Assembly: GCF_004795015.1 (NCBI RefSeq)
Contig: NZ_SSBI01000060.1
Coordinates: forward strand, 1-46,507
Direction: 5' to 3'
Origin: Streptomyces sp. A1277
GTDB taxonomy: Bacteria > Actinomycetota > Actinomycetes > Streptomycetales > Streptomycetaceae
DNA: 46,507 bases
The stretch's first letter is position 1. The number at the start of each line of letters is the position of its first letter. Below are positions 37,782 through 45,693 of the stretch, piece after piece. Position numbers and translations under genes: made by a program. The notes under the pieces are model-generated. The model saw only the letters and a program-made list of their open reading frames with translations. It was not told the DNA's origin and searched no databases.

Positions 37782-38681
37782 ATGGACAACCGGGACGCTG
37801 TCAGCGCTTTCCTCCGCTCCCGACGCGAGAGGATCACCCCCGAGCAGGCGGGTCTGCCGGCGTACGGTCAGCGGCGGGTGCCGGGACTGCGCAGGGGGGA
37901 GGTCGCCGCGCTCGCCGGAGTGAGCGTCGAGTACTACACACGTCTGGAGCGCGGCAGCCTCCGGGGTGTCTCCGACAGCGTGCTGGACGCCCTCGCCCAG
38001 GCCCTGCGGCTCGACGACACCGAGCGCATGTACCTGTACGACCTCGCCCGCGCTGCTGGACCCGCGCCCGCGGTGAGGGCGAGGCAGCGGGAGGCCCGGC
38101 CCACGGTGCGGCCGAGCGTGGTGCGGATCGTCGAGGGGATGCCGCAGCTACCGGCATACGTGATGAACAACCGCCTCGACGCACTGGCCGCCAACCAGCT
38201 GGGCCGGGCCCTGTACTCGGAGATGTACACCGACCCGGCCTGCGGGGCCAACGTCGCCCGGTTCGCGTTCTTCAACCCCGCGGCCAAGCGGTTCTACGCC
38301 GACTGGGAGCGCATGGCCCGCTTCGCGGTGGGGGCGCTGCGCATCGAGGCCGGGAAGAACCCCTACGACCGGCAGTTGTCGAACCTGATCGGTGAACTGT
38401 CCACCCGCAGCGACGTCTTCCGCGTGATGTGGGGATCCCACGACGTGCACGTCTTCCGGCAGAGCACCAAACGCCTCAACCATCCGCTCGTCGGCGCCCT
38501 GGAACTCGATCAGGAGACCATGAGCCTGCCGGGCGAAGGCGGCCTGAGCGTGGTCGTCTACAGCGCGCCCCCCGAAACCGCCGCCGAGGACGGTCTGAGG
38601 CTGCTCGCCAGCTGGTCCGCCACTACCGGACATGAGCAGGACGCGCGTTCCACGAACAGGCCGTCGACCGGGCGGCCCTGA
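37782..38681 (+). CDS. MmyB-type XRE regulator
   Basis: A 299-residue regulator. The N-terminal helix-turn-helix (about 1-85) has FLRSRRERITPEQAGLP, RVPGLRRGEVAALAGVSVEYYTRLERG and ALAQALRLDDTERMYLYDLA. The C-terminal MmyB-like ligand-binding domain (about 105-285) shows PAYVMNNRLDALAANQLGRAL and GTSDVFRVMW-type sequence (here STRSDVFRVMWGSHDV). The family senses small, probably lipophilic, ligands. It is divergent from the SnoaL-like gene and resembles, but is clearly distinct from, the second MmyB regulator at 42229. Confidence 0.92.
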   Translation: MDNRDAVSAFLRSRRERITPEQAGLPAYGQRRVPGLRRGEVAALAGVSVEYYTRLERGSLRGVSDSVLDALAQALRLDDTERMYLYDLARAAGPAPAVRARQREARPTVRPSVVRIVEGMPQLPAYVMNNRLDALAANQLGRALYSEMYTDPACGANVARFAFFNPAAKRFYADWERMARFAVGALRIEAGKNPYDRQLSNLIGELSTRSDVFRVMWGSHDVHVFRQSTKRLNHPLVGALELDQETMSLPGEGGLSVVVYSAPPETAAEDGLRLLASWSATTGHEQDARSTNRPSTGRP

Positions 38682-38954
38682 CGGTGCCACAGGCCCACCG
38701 GGCACCCATCCGAACCGCGACGACGACCGGGCCGCGGTGGCACGCTCAGGTTCTGGGGGCGCGCGGTTGGTGGAGGCCGCCGTCGGATCTGTGCGGGCGG
38801 TGAGCTCCGCGCGAAGGGCCTCGGGGCCTCGTTCTCGACGCCGATCTCGCTGGTCAACGGGCCGTAGGCAGCGACGCTCGTGTTCGGCGGCGGCCTTCCG
38901 CCCTGCGCCACGGGCCTTCCCGGGGCAGGGCGGCTACCGCACGATTGCAGCCCC

Positions 38955-39515
38955 TCACCTGTCGGCGAGCTGTTGGATGGTGGTGCTCAGCCAGGACTGG
39001 AGAGCTGCGGGGTCACCGAGTTCGGAACGCAGGACCCGGCGGCGGGTCGAGACGCCGAGCACGAAGGCGTCGATCGCCGCGGCTCGGCTGCGGGCGTCCG
39101 CGTCTTCCAGGCCGCTGTCGCGCAGGTAGCGGTGCAGTGGCTCCAGCGAGTTCGTGTCGAGGAACGCGGCCAGCGCCTCCGCCGCCTCCGGGCGCTCACC
39201 GGACGCGCGTTGCAGCACAAGCAGCGGGTCCTCCCCGGGTTCACCGAACCAGCGCTGGACGATGCTCGCCGCGAGGCGTGAACCCAGCGTGGAAAGGTCG
39301 CCGTCGAAGGAGTCCGAGACCGGGATCTCCACCCGGGTCGCCGCCAGGAAGAGGCCCTCCTTGCCACCGAAATAGCGCGTGATGAGGTTGGGAGACACGC
39401 CGGCGGCGTCGGCCACGCCTTTGACCGTGATCGCCGCGTACCCGTGCCGGGCGAACTGGCGTTGAGCGTGCTCCAGGATCCGCTGCCTGGTGGCGGCTGC
39501 ATTGCGAGAGGCCAT
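38955..39515 (-). CDS. TetR-family repressor
   Basis: A 186-residue TetR regulator. The DNA-binding domain (about 5-50) reads ATRQRILEHAQRQFARHGYA, then ITVKGVADAAGVSPNLITRYFGGKEGLF. A helical ligand-binding domain follows. The ATG 39515 (MASRNAAAT) lies inside the first of two palindromic operators. Upstream in-frame ATGs at 39527-39536 are also inside operator sequence and unlikely to be used. No ribosome site exists, but TATGCT is 7 bases upstream on this strand, so the mRNA is probably leaderless. It should repress itself and the divergent epoxide hydrolase. Confidence 0.9.
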   Translation of the reverse strand: MASRNAAATRQRILEHAQRQFARHGYAAITVKGVADAAGVSPNLITRYFGGKEGLFLAATRVEIPVSDSFDGDLSTLGSRLAASIVQRWFGEPGEDPLLVLQRASGERPEAAEALAAFLDTNSLEPLHRYLRDSGLEDADARSRAAAIDAFVLGVSTRRRVLRSELGDPAALQSWLSTTIQQLADR

Positions 39516-39554
39516 GTGTACGAGCATACACATCATGTGTACGCTGATACACAT
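39514..39554. promoter_or_regulatory. Twin palindromic TetR operators over divergent leaderless promoters
   Basis: Two near-identical 20-base palindromes stand side by side: ATGTGTA-cgagca-TACACAT (39514-39533) and ATGTGTA-cgctga-TACACAT (39535-39554). Their centres are 21 bases apart, two helical turns. The first contains the TetR start codon, the second the epoxide hydrolase start codon. TATGCT (39528-39523, minus) and TACGCT (39540-39545, plus) are -10 hexamers each 7 bases from the corresponding ATG. The whole 37-base gap is therefore operator plus promoter. Confidence 0.85.
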
Positions 39555-40593
39555 GAACGATGAGATGCGGGAACGACTCCGGCGGACGCGGCGTGTCACG
39601 ACCCCGTGGAGTGACGACGGGCAGCGCGGCATCAGCGGTACCCGCCTCGATGAACTGCTCGAACGCTGGGCGGACGGGTACGACTGGGCCGTTCACGAGC
39701 GCCGCATCGGCGAGCTCCCCTGGGTGTCGGTGCCGGCAGGCGACACCGATCTGCGGGTGATCCACCAGCGGTCCGCGGATCCCTGCGCCCCGGTTGTCGT
39801 GCTGCTGCACGGCTGGCCGGACTCGGTGTTGCGGTTCGAGCGCGTCCTGCCCCTGCTCGCGGACACGCACGTGGTGGTTCCCGCGTTGCCCGGCTTCCCG
39901 TTCGCGGCCCCGCTCACCGCGCCGGGCATGTCGGTCAACAGGATCGCCGGTATCGTCGCGCATGCCCTGGATAACCTCGGTTACTCGCGGTACACGGTGT
40001 CCGGCGGCGACGTGGGCGGCACCGTCGCGGAAATCCTCGCGGCCGAACACCCGGACCGGGTGGCTTCCCTGCACCTCACGAACATCGCCCCGCTGCGCGC
40101 GCTCACGGCGGACCCGGCGAAGCTCGCACCCGATGCGGCGGCCTACCTCCACCGGTCGGCGCAGTGGTTCCGCACCGAAGGCGGCTACATCGCAGAGCAG
40201 TCGACGCGGCCGAACACGCTCGCCGTCGCCCTCGGCGACTCACCCGCCGGCCTCGCGGCGTGGATCGTCGAGAAACTGGAGTCCTGGTCCGACGGGTCGG
40301 CCTTCACTCCGGACGAGCTTCTCACCTGGGTCACCGCCTACTGGGTCACCGGCACGATCGGCACCTCTTTCGCCACCTATGCCGAACCGGTCACCCTTCC
40401 CGACCGGATCGACACGCCGACCTTGCTCTCCGTGTTCCCGCGCGACATCAAACCGGAACCGCGAAGCTACGCCGAGGCGTTCCTGAACGTTTGTGATTAC
40501 GTGGAACACCCTGCCGGCGGCCACTTCGCAGCCTGGGAACAGCCCGTGGCTTACGCCGACGACGTACACCGTGCGGTCGAGCTGGGCGGCTGA
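39553..40593 (+). CDS. Epoxide hydrolase (EHN-type alpha/beta hydrolase)
   Basis: A 346-residue alpha/beta hydrolase with the N-terminal EHN domain (TPWSDDGQRGISGTRLDELLERWADGYDW) of microsomal-type epoxide hydrolases. The oxyanion motif is HGWP (86-89), nucleophile Asp153 in SGGDVGG and catalytic His324 in GGHFAAWE. It opens epoxides to diols or acts on a related ester. ATG 39553 is set by the promoter spacing, as a leaderless start. It is divergent from the TetR gene. The Asp nucleophile distinguishes it from esterases and lipases. Confidence 0.92.
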   Translation: MNDEMRERLRRTRRVTTPWSDDGQRGISGTRLDELLERWADGYDWAVHERRIGELPWVSVPAGDTDLRVIHQRSADPCAPVVVLLHGWPDSVLRFERVLPLLADTHVVVPALPGFPFAAPLTAPGMSVNRIAGIVAHALDNLGYSRYTVSGGDVGGTVAEILAAEHPDRVASLHLTNIAPLRALTADPAKLAPDAAAYLHRSAQWFRTEGGYIAEQSTRPNTLAVALGDSPAGLAAWIVEKLESWSDGSAFTPDELLTWVTAYWVTGTIGTSFATYAEPVTLPDRIDTPTLLSVFPRDIKPEPRSYAEAFLNVCDYVEHPAGGHFAAWEQPVAYADDVHRAVELGG

Positions 40594-40692
40594 ACCAGAG
40601 CTTGCGGATGGATGCTCCGCCGCTGGAACGCCATGCGCCCGGTACGGCCGTAGCGTGGTGACCGACACCGTGAACACTCGCTCCTCCGGGGC

Positions 40693-40956
40693 ATGGCCCC
40701 GGGCAAGCCGCTCTGGACGCACGGCATGACCCAGAAGCTGGGCCGTAACGGCATCCCGGTTCGCACCAGCCGCGACGCGGCGCCGGCGGCCCTCGCCGCT
40801 GATCGCCCCAGCCCGGTCCTCGCCGACGTGACCGGGATGCACCCTCACACCGCGCTCCGCTGGGTCGCCTACGCCCGACGTGACTCGGCCGCGTACCTCG
40901 CCGCACGCGCCGAAGACGACGCAGAGGAGCGGAAAGAAGCGAATTGCAGGACGTGA
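40693..40956 (+). pseudogene. C-terminal remnant of a recombinase/integrase-like protein
   Basis: The frame reads MAPGKPLWTHGMTQKLGRNG, IPVRTSRDAAPAALAADRP, SPVLADVTGMHPHTALRWV and RRDSAAYLAARAEDD to a TGA at 40954. This pattern (short arm, RTSRxAALAALAADLPAPVLAxLxGIHPHTAxRW) is what follows the catalytic core in a group of streptomycete tyrosine-recombinase-like proteins. The core itself, with Arg-His-Arg-Tyr, is missing and the upstream 100 bases have no continuation. It has no ribosome site and is read as a leftover of an integrase gene. Confidence 0.55.
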
Positions 40957-41009
40957 CGGGGTGTCGCGGGCCAGAGGGCAGGCGCCGAAGGCGCCGATGA
41001 CCACCCCAA

Positions 41010-41029
41010 GGGCAGCGGTAGCGCTGCCC
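41010..41029. terminator. Stem-loop after the aldo/keto reductase gene
   Basis: GGGCAGCG (41010-41017) pairs perfectly with CGCTGCCC (41022-41029) around GTAG, 18 bases past the minus-strand stop codon at 41047. Flanking CCCC and GGGG can extend the stem. A second short palindrome (GGCGCC-GAA-GGCGCC, 40981-40995) is next to it. Confidence 0.7.
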
Positions 41030-41046
41030 CGGGGCTTGATCGAGTA

Positions 41047-42111
41047 TCAGCGGCGGGTTTCGACCTTCAGGTCGCCGTGGGTCACCGCGCGCATCCTGTC
41101 ACTGGCGAGCATGTCGTGCGGGAAGCCCAGTCCGATCGCGCCGGCCTCATGGAGGCGTGCCAGTTGGGAGGCCGTGAAGTCGACCTCCAGGCCGCCCAGA
41201 TTGTCTTCGAGCTGCGCGAGAGTGCGGGCGCCGATGAGCGATGCCGTCACATCCGGGTTCTGCAGGGTCCAGGCCAGCCCGACCTGGGCGGTTGTGTGGC
41301 CCGACTCGGTGGCGACCTCCTTCACGACATCAGCGATGTCCAAGTTGCGTTCGGTGAGCCCCCCGTTGGTGATGTTGAAATTCTTACGGGTGCCGTCGTC
41401 GACCGCGGCGTTCGTCGCGGTCAGGTCGTCGCGGCTGTACTTACCCGTGAGCACCCCGCCGGCCAGTGGCGAGTACGGCACTACGCCCAACCCCATCTCG
41501 CGTGCCATGGGGATCAGGTCGCGTTCCCCGGTACGCTCGACCAGGCTGTATTCGATCTGCAGGGCGACCAGTGGCGACCAGCCGCGCAGGTCGGCGATCG
41601 CCTGCATGCGCGACACCTGCCAGGCCGGGGCGTTGGAGATCGCCACGTACAGGACCTTGCCCTGCCGGACCAGGTCGTCCAGGCCGCGAAGGATCTCCTC
41701 GACCGGTGTCGTGAAATCCCACACGTGCAGGTAGAGAAGATCGATGTAGTCCGTATTCAGCTGTCGCAGACTGGCTTCCACCGAAGCGAACAGGCTCTTG
41801 CGGTGAGGGCCCCCGGAATTCGGATCGCCGGGCCGGCGCAGCGTGGTGTATTTCGTTGCCAGTACCAGGCTTTCGCGGTTGCCGCGGGTGAATTCGCCCA
41901 GCAGGCGCTCGGAGCTGCCATTGGTGTAGGTGTTGGCGGTGTCGATGAAGTTGCCGCCGCGCTCGACGTAAAGGTCGAACAGCTTACGCGCCTCGTCCTG
42001 CTCGGCGCCCCAGCCCCACTCGGTGCCGAAGGTCGCCGCGCCCAGCGCCAGCGGTGAGACCCGCAGCCCGGAGCGGCCCAGCAGCCGGTAGGTGTCGAGG
42101 GTGAGCGACAT
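41047..42111 (-). CDS. Aldo/keto reductase
   Basis: A 354-residue (beta/alpha)8 NADPH-dependent oxidoreductase. The catalytic tetrad is Asp57 and Tyr62 (FIDTANTY), Lys87 (ATKYT) and His129 (LYLHVWD). SPLAGGVLTGKY and GARTLAQLEDNLG mark the cofactor-binding end. It reduces aldehydes or ketones; the physiological substrate is unknown. The ATG at 42111 has AGGAGG close upstream. It is divergent from the second MmyB-type regulator (117-base gap), which probably controls it. GC use at third positions is a little lower than in flanking core genes. Confidence 0.92.
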   Translation of the reverse strand: MSLTLDTYRLLGRSGLRVSPLALGAATFGTEWGWGAEQDEARKLFDLYVERGGNFIDTANTYTNGSSERLLGEFTRGNRESLVLATKYTTLRRPGDPNSGGPHRKSLFASVEASLRQLNTDYIDLLYLHVWDFTTPVEEILRGLDDLVRQGKVLYVAISNAPAWQVSRMQAIADLRGWSPLVALQIEYSLVERTGERDLIPMAREMGLGVVPYSPLAGGVLTGKYSRDDLTATNAAVDDGTRKNFNITNGGLTERNLDIADVVKEVATESGHTTAQVGLAWTLQNPDVTASLIGARTLAQLEDNLGGLEVDFTASQLARLHEAGAIGLGFPHDMLASDRMRAVTHGDLKVETRR

Positions 42112-42228
42112 CGTGTCCTCCTGTGCTTGTGATCCGTTGTCGGGAATGAGTCTGTGACCGCCGCGAGCCGGGGATAAGGGAAGGAAGTTCCTGGGAACAC
42201 CAGTCCTACCCTGGCTGTTGGATCGGAC
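42112..42228. promoter_or_regulatory. Divergent control region between aldo/keto reductase and MmyB regulator
   Basis: GTTCC-TG-GGAAC (42185-42196) is a short palindrome centred 38 bases before the regulator's ATG, and TACCCT (42205-42210) is a candidate -10 just downstream of it. The aldo/keto reductase side carries the ribosome site AGGAGG next to 42112. Operator function is inferred from position. Confidence 0.4.
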
Positions 42229-43062
42229 ATGACGACCCGCACCGTGGACACGACACAGGAGCTGGCCGCGTTTTTGCGGTCCCGGCGCGAACGCCTGGAC
42301 CCACGCGATTTCAACCTGCCGCCGCGTCAGCGGGCCCGGCGGACCCCGGGACTACGCCGCGAAGAGGTCGCCGAACTGGCCGGGGTCAGCATCGACTACA
42401 TCGTGCGGCTGGAACAGGCCCGCGGGCTGCGGCCCTCCGCGAACGTGGTGGAGGCGCTGTCCCGGGCGCTGCGCCTGGCCCCCGACGAACGCGCCTACCT
42501 CTTCAACCTGACCCAGCAGCGCCCCCGCAACGCCGACAAGCCCGCCACCACTGCGGCACCGCCGCTGGCCCGGCTGGTCGCCGACCTGTCGCCGCTGCCG
42601 GCCATGCTGATGAACCACCGCTACGACATCCTGGCCTGGAACAGCGAAATGACGAGGCTGCTGCTGGATTTCGACAGCCTGCCGCCTTCGCAGCGCAATG
42701 CGATGTGGCTGTGCCTGGTACACCCGGAAATACGCGAGTTCTATGTCGACCGCGAACGCGTCGTGCGGGAAGGAATCGCCCACCTGCGCGCAGCGTGGGC
42801 CACGCACCCGGAGGACCGGGCGTTGACCGAACTCATCACCGAATGCGCCACCCATAGCGAGGAATTCGCGCGATTGTGGACCGCCCAAGACATCGAGGTC
42901 AACGGCCGCGGACACAAGGTGATGCGGCATCCGGGCGCCGGTGTGATCGCCGTGCACTTCGAAGTGCTTATGCCACTCCAAGATCCGGACCAAAGGTTGA
43001 TGATCTGCCGTGCCGCGGACGATGAGAGCCAGTCGGCATTGGACCGGTTGTGCGCACGGTGA
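42229..43062 (+). CDS. MmyB-type XRE regulator
   Basis: A 277-residue regulator: helix-turn-helix region about 10-95 (FLRSRRERLDPRDFNLP, RTPGLRREEVAELAGVSIDYIVRLEQ, LSRALRLAPDERAYLFNL) and an MmyB-like ligand-binding domain about 110-270 (LPAMLMNHRYDILAWNSEM, HPEIREFYVDRERVV, HPGAGVIAVHFEVL). It is divergent from the aldo/keto reductase. Compared with the MmyB regulator at 37782 it shares the whole layout but has a different linker and C-terminus, so the two are not a recent duplication. Confidence 0.92.
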   Translation: MTTRTVDTTQELAAFLRSRRERLDPRDFNLPPRQRARRTPGLRREEVAELAGVSIDYIVRLEQARGLRPSANVVEALSRALRLAPDERAYLFNLTQQRPRNADKPATTAAPPLARLVADLSPLPAMLMNHRYDILAWNSEMTRLLLDFDSLPPSQRNAMWLCLVHPEIREFYVDRERVVREGIAHLRAAWATHPEDRALTELITECATHSEEFARLWTAQDIEVNGRGHKVMRHPGAGVIAVHFEVLMPLQDPDQRLMICRAADDESQSALDRLCAR

Positions 43063-43281
43063 TGTCGAACCGTCCATTCGTGCACTGAGTCCAACCGCCG
43101 TTCCGGCAAGGTCGAACTGCCTTTCCAACGCCGCCGGGTGAGCCGGTGAGCATGCGGTTGCCGTTGCTGCCCTGGCTGACCACACAGGCCGCCACCCGTG
43201 TCGCGGCCCCGCCCCAACGACCTTGAGACCTGCCTCGGCGCATACGAGCAGGCCATGTTCACGTCACGGGCGGGGGCAGGA

Positions 43282-43860
43282 TCAGCCGCTGCCGCCCGGG
43301 CGGTCGGCCCCCTGCGGGGTCTCGCCTGCGCCCTCCTCGTCGGTCAGCTCCCGCAAGGTTTCCTCCAGCCAGGTGCGCTCCGCCTGCCGTGTGGCCCTGG
43401 CCATGATCAGCATGCCCTTGCGGAAGGGGTCGTCCACGTCCTTGATCCGCAGGGGGGACCCCGAGCGGCTGAAGAAGCCGGCCGGCTGGGAGAGGAAGTC
43501 CAGCCGGCGGCGGAGCACGGCCCGCTGCTGCTCCCGGTCGGGGAGCCGGCTGAGGAACGCCAGCAGGGTGAAGAACGAGCCGCCGTCGGTGATCTCGGTG
43601 GTCCGGGGATCGGCGAGCCTGCGCAGAAGCTCCGCCCTGCCGCTTTCGGTGATGTGGAGGACTTGGCGCACCGGCGCACCGCTGCCCGGTTCGGCCTGCC
43701 GCTCCAGGTGTCCGGCCTGCCTGAGCCGGTTGAGCGCGGGGTAGAGGGCGCCGTCGCTCACCGGCCGGTTGTGCCCGATCAGGTCGGTCAGGTGTTGCCT
43801 GAGTTCGTAGGCGTGCATGGGCCGTTCGGCCAGGAACCCGAGGATGGAAAGTGTCAGCAC
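43282..43860 (-). CDS. PadR-family regulator
   Basis: A 192-residue protein with the PadR winged helix (about 1-75): LTLSILGFLAERPMHAYELR, SDGALYPALNRLRQAGHLE and TESGRAELLRRLAD. The C-terminal dimerisation helices follow. GTG 43860 is chosen because VLTLSILGFL is the usual PadR start and AGGAGG lies just upstream, though only 3 bases away. The longer frame to GTG 43914 covers a putative operator and is less likely. It is divergent from the MATE transporter gene, the usual target type for PadR repressors. Confidence 0.88.
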   Translation of the reverse strand: MLTLSILGFLAERPMHAYELRQHLTDLIGHNRPVSDGALYPALNRLRQAGHLERQAEPGSGAPVRQVLHITESGRAELLRRLADPRTTEITDGGSFFTLLAFLSRLPDREQQRAVLRRRLDFLSQPAGFFSRSGSPLRIKDVDDPFRKGMLIMARATRQAERTWLEETLRELTDEEGAGETPQGADRPGGSG

Positions 43861-43897
43861 GGCCCTCCTGTCAGCGTCTGTTTCCAGACTATCTCCA

Positions 43898-43930
43898 CTA
43901 CCTCTTCTCGACACACTCGATTAGAGGTAG
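43898..43930. promoter_or_regulatory. Inverted repeat, candidate PadR operator
   Basis: CTACCTCT (43898-43905) is exactly complementary to AGAGGTAG (43923-43930) with 17 bases between. It lies between the PadR and MATE start codons and overlaps the likely promoters of both. Neighbouring CTATCTCC at 43888-43895 is an imperfect extra copy of one arm. Confidence 0.55.
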
Positions 43931-43985
43931 CCTCGCCGCGCAGAGCGATGACCGGCTCCCTCGACTCCGGGAAGGGTGGTGTCCG

Positions 43986-45113
43986 TTGTCCACCGCACCC
44001 GACGTCCGGGCCGCCTCGGCGCAGGCCGCCCCCCTCTCCCCCGCCGCGACCCGCTGGTCGCTGCTGGGCCTCGGCATGCCGGTCTACCTCGAACTGCTCT
44101 CCGGCGTGGTGGCCGGAGTCATCGACACGGTCTGGGTGTCCCGGCTCGGCGAGGCCGCCGCGGGCGCGGTGGCCGTCGCCACGACCCTGGAGAACGTGCT
44201 CCTCGGCGTCATCCTCATGGCCGGCGTCTTCAAGGGCACCGGCGACACCGGAACGCCCATGCGCACGGCGATCCTGGCGAACGCCCTCATCCTCGTCCTC
44301 GATCCCCTGCTGATCCACGGCGTGGGGCCGCTGCCGCACCTGGGCGTGCGGGGCGCCGCGCTCGGGATGCTCGTCGGCCGTGCCATCGCCCTGTGCGTCA
44401 GCCTGACGATTCTGCGGCGCAAGCGGCTCACGGACGCCGGCGATGCGGAGCCCACCGACCTCCGGCTGTGGAACGCCCTGAGGCGGCTACTGGACGTCGG
44501 CCTGCCGGCCTCAGGGGACTTCGTCCTGCGCATGGGGATCGGCATGACCCTGGTCGGCATCGTGGCCCGGTTCGGCGAGGACCCGCCGGCGGCCTACGGC
44601 ATCGGCTTCAAAGTGCTGTTCTTCGTCACCATGGCCTTCTACGCCGGGCGTCAGGCGGCCAGTATCCTCACCGCCCGCACCCGCGGTGCGGGCGCGCCCG
44701 CCGAATCCATGATCGGGCGTCAGAGCGTCGTGCTCGCCACCCTCGTCGGTGCGGGAGCAGGCTTCCCGCTCGCTCTCGGTGGACGCTTCCTCATGGGGCT
44801 CTTCAGCGACGCGCCAGGAGTCGTGGACTCGGGCGGAGTGCTCTTCCGGTACCTGTTCCCCTATCTGCCGCTCCTGGCCGGAGTGGTGGGCCTCGGCGGA
44901 GTCTTCACGGGTGGCGGACGCTCCCGCGCACTGTTCTGGGTCACTCTCCTGGGAGCGGTGGTGCAGATCCCGCTGGCCCTCGCCCTGAGCTCGTGGTCCG
45001 TGCTCGGGCTGGAGGGTTTCTGGCTGTCGATGATCTTCGGCACGGGGGCGCAGTACGCCATGTCCTACGCTCTCTTCCGGCGGCATTTCGCCAGAACTGA
45101 ACGCCGGAACTGA
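43986..45113 (+). CDS. MATE-family transporter with an apparent internal deletion
   Basis: A 375-residue membrane protein of the MATE (multidrug and toxin extrusion) family. It begins GLGMPVYLELLSGVVAGVIDTVWVSRLGEAAAGA and ends with an Arg-rich tail. The family is normally about 440-460 residues with 12 helices. Here TM2 (ATTLENVLLGVILMA) runs straight into GVFKGTGDTGTPM, which in relatives follows TM4. Roughly 75-80 residues (TM3-TM4, including the VNVGTxVLVSRxxGAG-type loop) appear to be missing, in frame, near base 44220. The remaining frame is uninterrupted and well coded. TTG 43986 is chosen as start from GGGAAGGG upstream and loss of codon bias before it. The protein may be non-functional; experimental data would be needed. 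Confidence 0.75.
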   Translation: MSTAPDVRAASAQAAPLSPAATRWSLLGLGMPVYLELLSGVVAGVIDTVWVSRLGEAAAGAVAVATTLENVLLGVILMAGVFKGTGDTGTPMRTAILANALILVLDPLLIHGVGPLPHLGVRGAALGMLVGRAIALCVSLTILRRKRLTDAGDAEPTDLRLWNALRRLLDVGLPASGDFVLRMGIGMTLVGIVARFGEDPPAAYGIGFKVLFFVTMAFYAGRQAASILTARTRGAGAPAESMIGRQSVVLATLVGAGAGFPLALGGRFLMGLFSDAPGVVDSGGVLFRYLFPYLPLLAGVVGLGGVFTGGGRSRALFWVTLLGAVVQIPLALALSSWSVLGLEGFWLSMIFGTGAQYAMSYALFRRHFARTERRN

Positions 45114-45153
45114 ACGCCGGAACTGTTCGCCAGAGCTGTTAGCCAGAGCTGAT
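45089..45153. repeat. 13-bp tandem repeat, five units, across the MATE stop codon
   Basis: Five successive 13-base units of the form CGCC(A/G)GA(A/G)CTG(A/T)(A/T) run from 45089 to 45153; the last unit starts with A. The unit is not a multiple of three, and the MATE stop codon (45111-45113) lies in the second unit, so copy changes before the stop would alter the C-terminus. Confidence 0.85.
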
Positions 45154-45174
45154 CGATCCCCGGCCCGGCCGTGC

Positions 45175-45594
45175 TCACGGTCTCGCCCCGGGGCCTCCCG
45201 GCTCCGTGTGGTAGTAGCGCGTACAGGACTCCACCATGCCGTCGTCGGCGATGCGGAAGAGGTCCACGAAGCGCAGGCAGGTGTCCTCGGGGCCCGGGGT
45301 GATGCGGCGGCCCGCCGCGACGATGCTCCGGTCGTGGGCGACGACGCGGTCGATCTCGTGGCGGGTGCGGGGCCCGGTGTGGTCGCGGTGGGCGCGCAGG
45401 ACCGCGGCGCGGCCGCGGGCGGTGGGGACGCCGGGCAGTTCCAGTTCGACGCGGTCGTGCAGCAGCGATGCGCACGCGTCGAGGTCGCCGGCGTCGAGGT
45501 AGTCGTAGACGAGGCGGACGTGGTCGGTGCCGGCGGCGGTGACCAGGTCGCCCACCGCGTTCGGGCCTGTGCTCGCCCAGGCGTCGGTGTGCAT
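45175..45594 (-). CDS. SnoaL/NTF2-like small protein
   Basis: A 139-residue cone-fold protein: HVRLVYDYLDAGDLDACASLLHDRVELELPG at the N-terminal helix pair, GRAAVLRAHRDHTG in the middle and CLRFVDLFRIADDGMVESCTRYYH at the end. This matches nuclear-transport-factor-2-like families that include polyketide cyclases and isomerases. The ATG at 45594 is set by AAGGAGG 6 bases upstream. It is divergent from the SARP regulator gene (99-base gap) and may belong to the same cluster. Confidence 0.85.
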   Translation of the reverse strand: MHTDAWASTGPNAVGDLVTAAGTDHVRLVYDYLDAGDLDACASLLHDRVELELPGVPTARGRAAVLRAHRDHTGPRTRHEIDRVVAHDRSIVAAGRRITPGPEDTCLRFVDLFRIADDGMVESCTRYYHTEPGGPGARP

Positions 45595-45693
45595 GGGACG
45601 CCTCCTTTCTCCTTCGCGACGCACTCTTCCGGAACCCGCCAACCCCCGCTTATCCCGCCGCTATCCGCCGGCCGGTCACGCTGGGCATGCAGG

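Noticed and set aside
39241..40152. 303-codon minus-strand frame across the TetR and epoxide hydrolase genes
   Set aside because: It joins a shadow of the hydrolase with an out-of-frame read of TetR; the two true genes are divergent and well supported.
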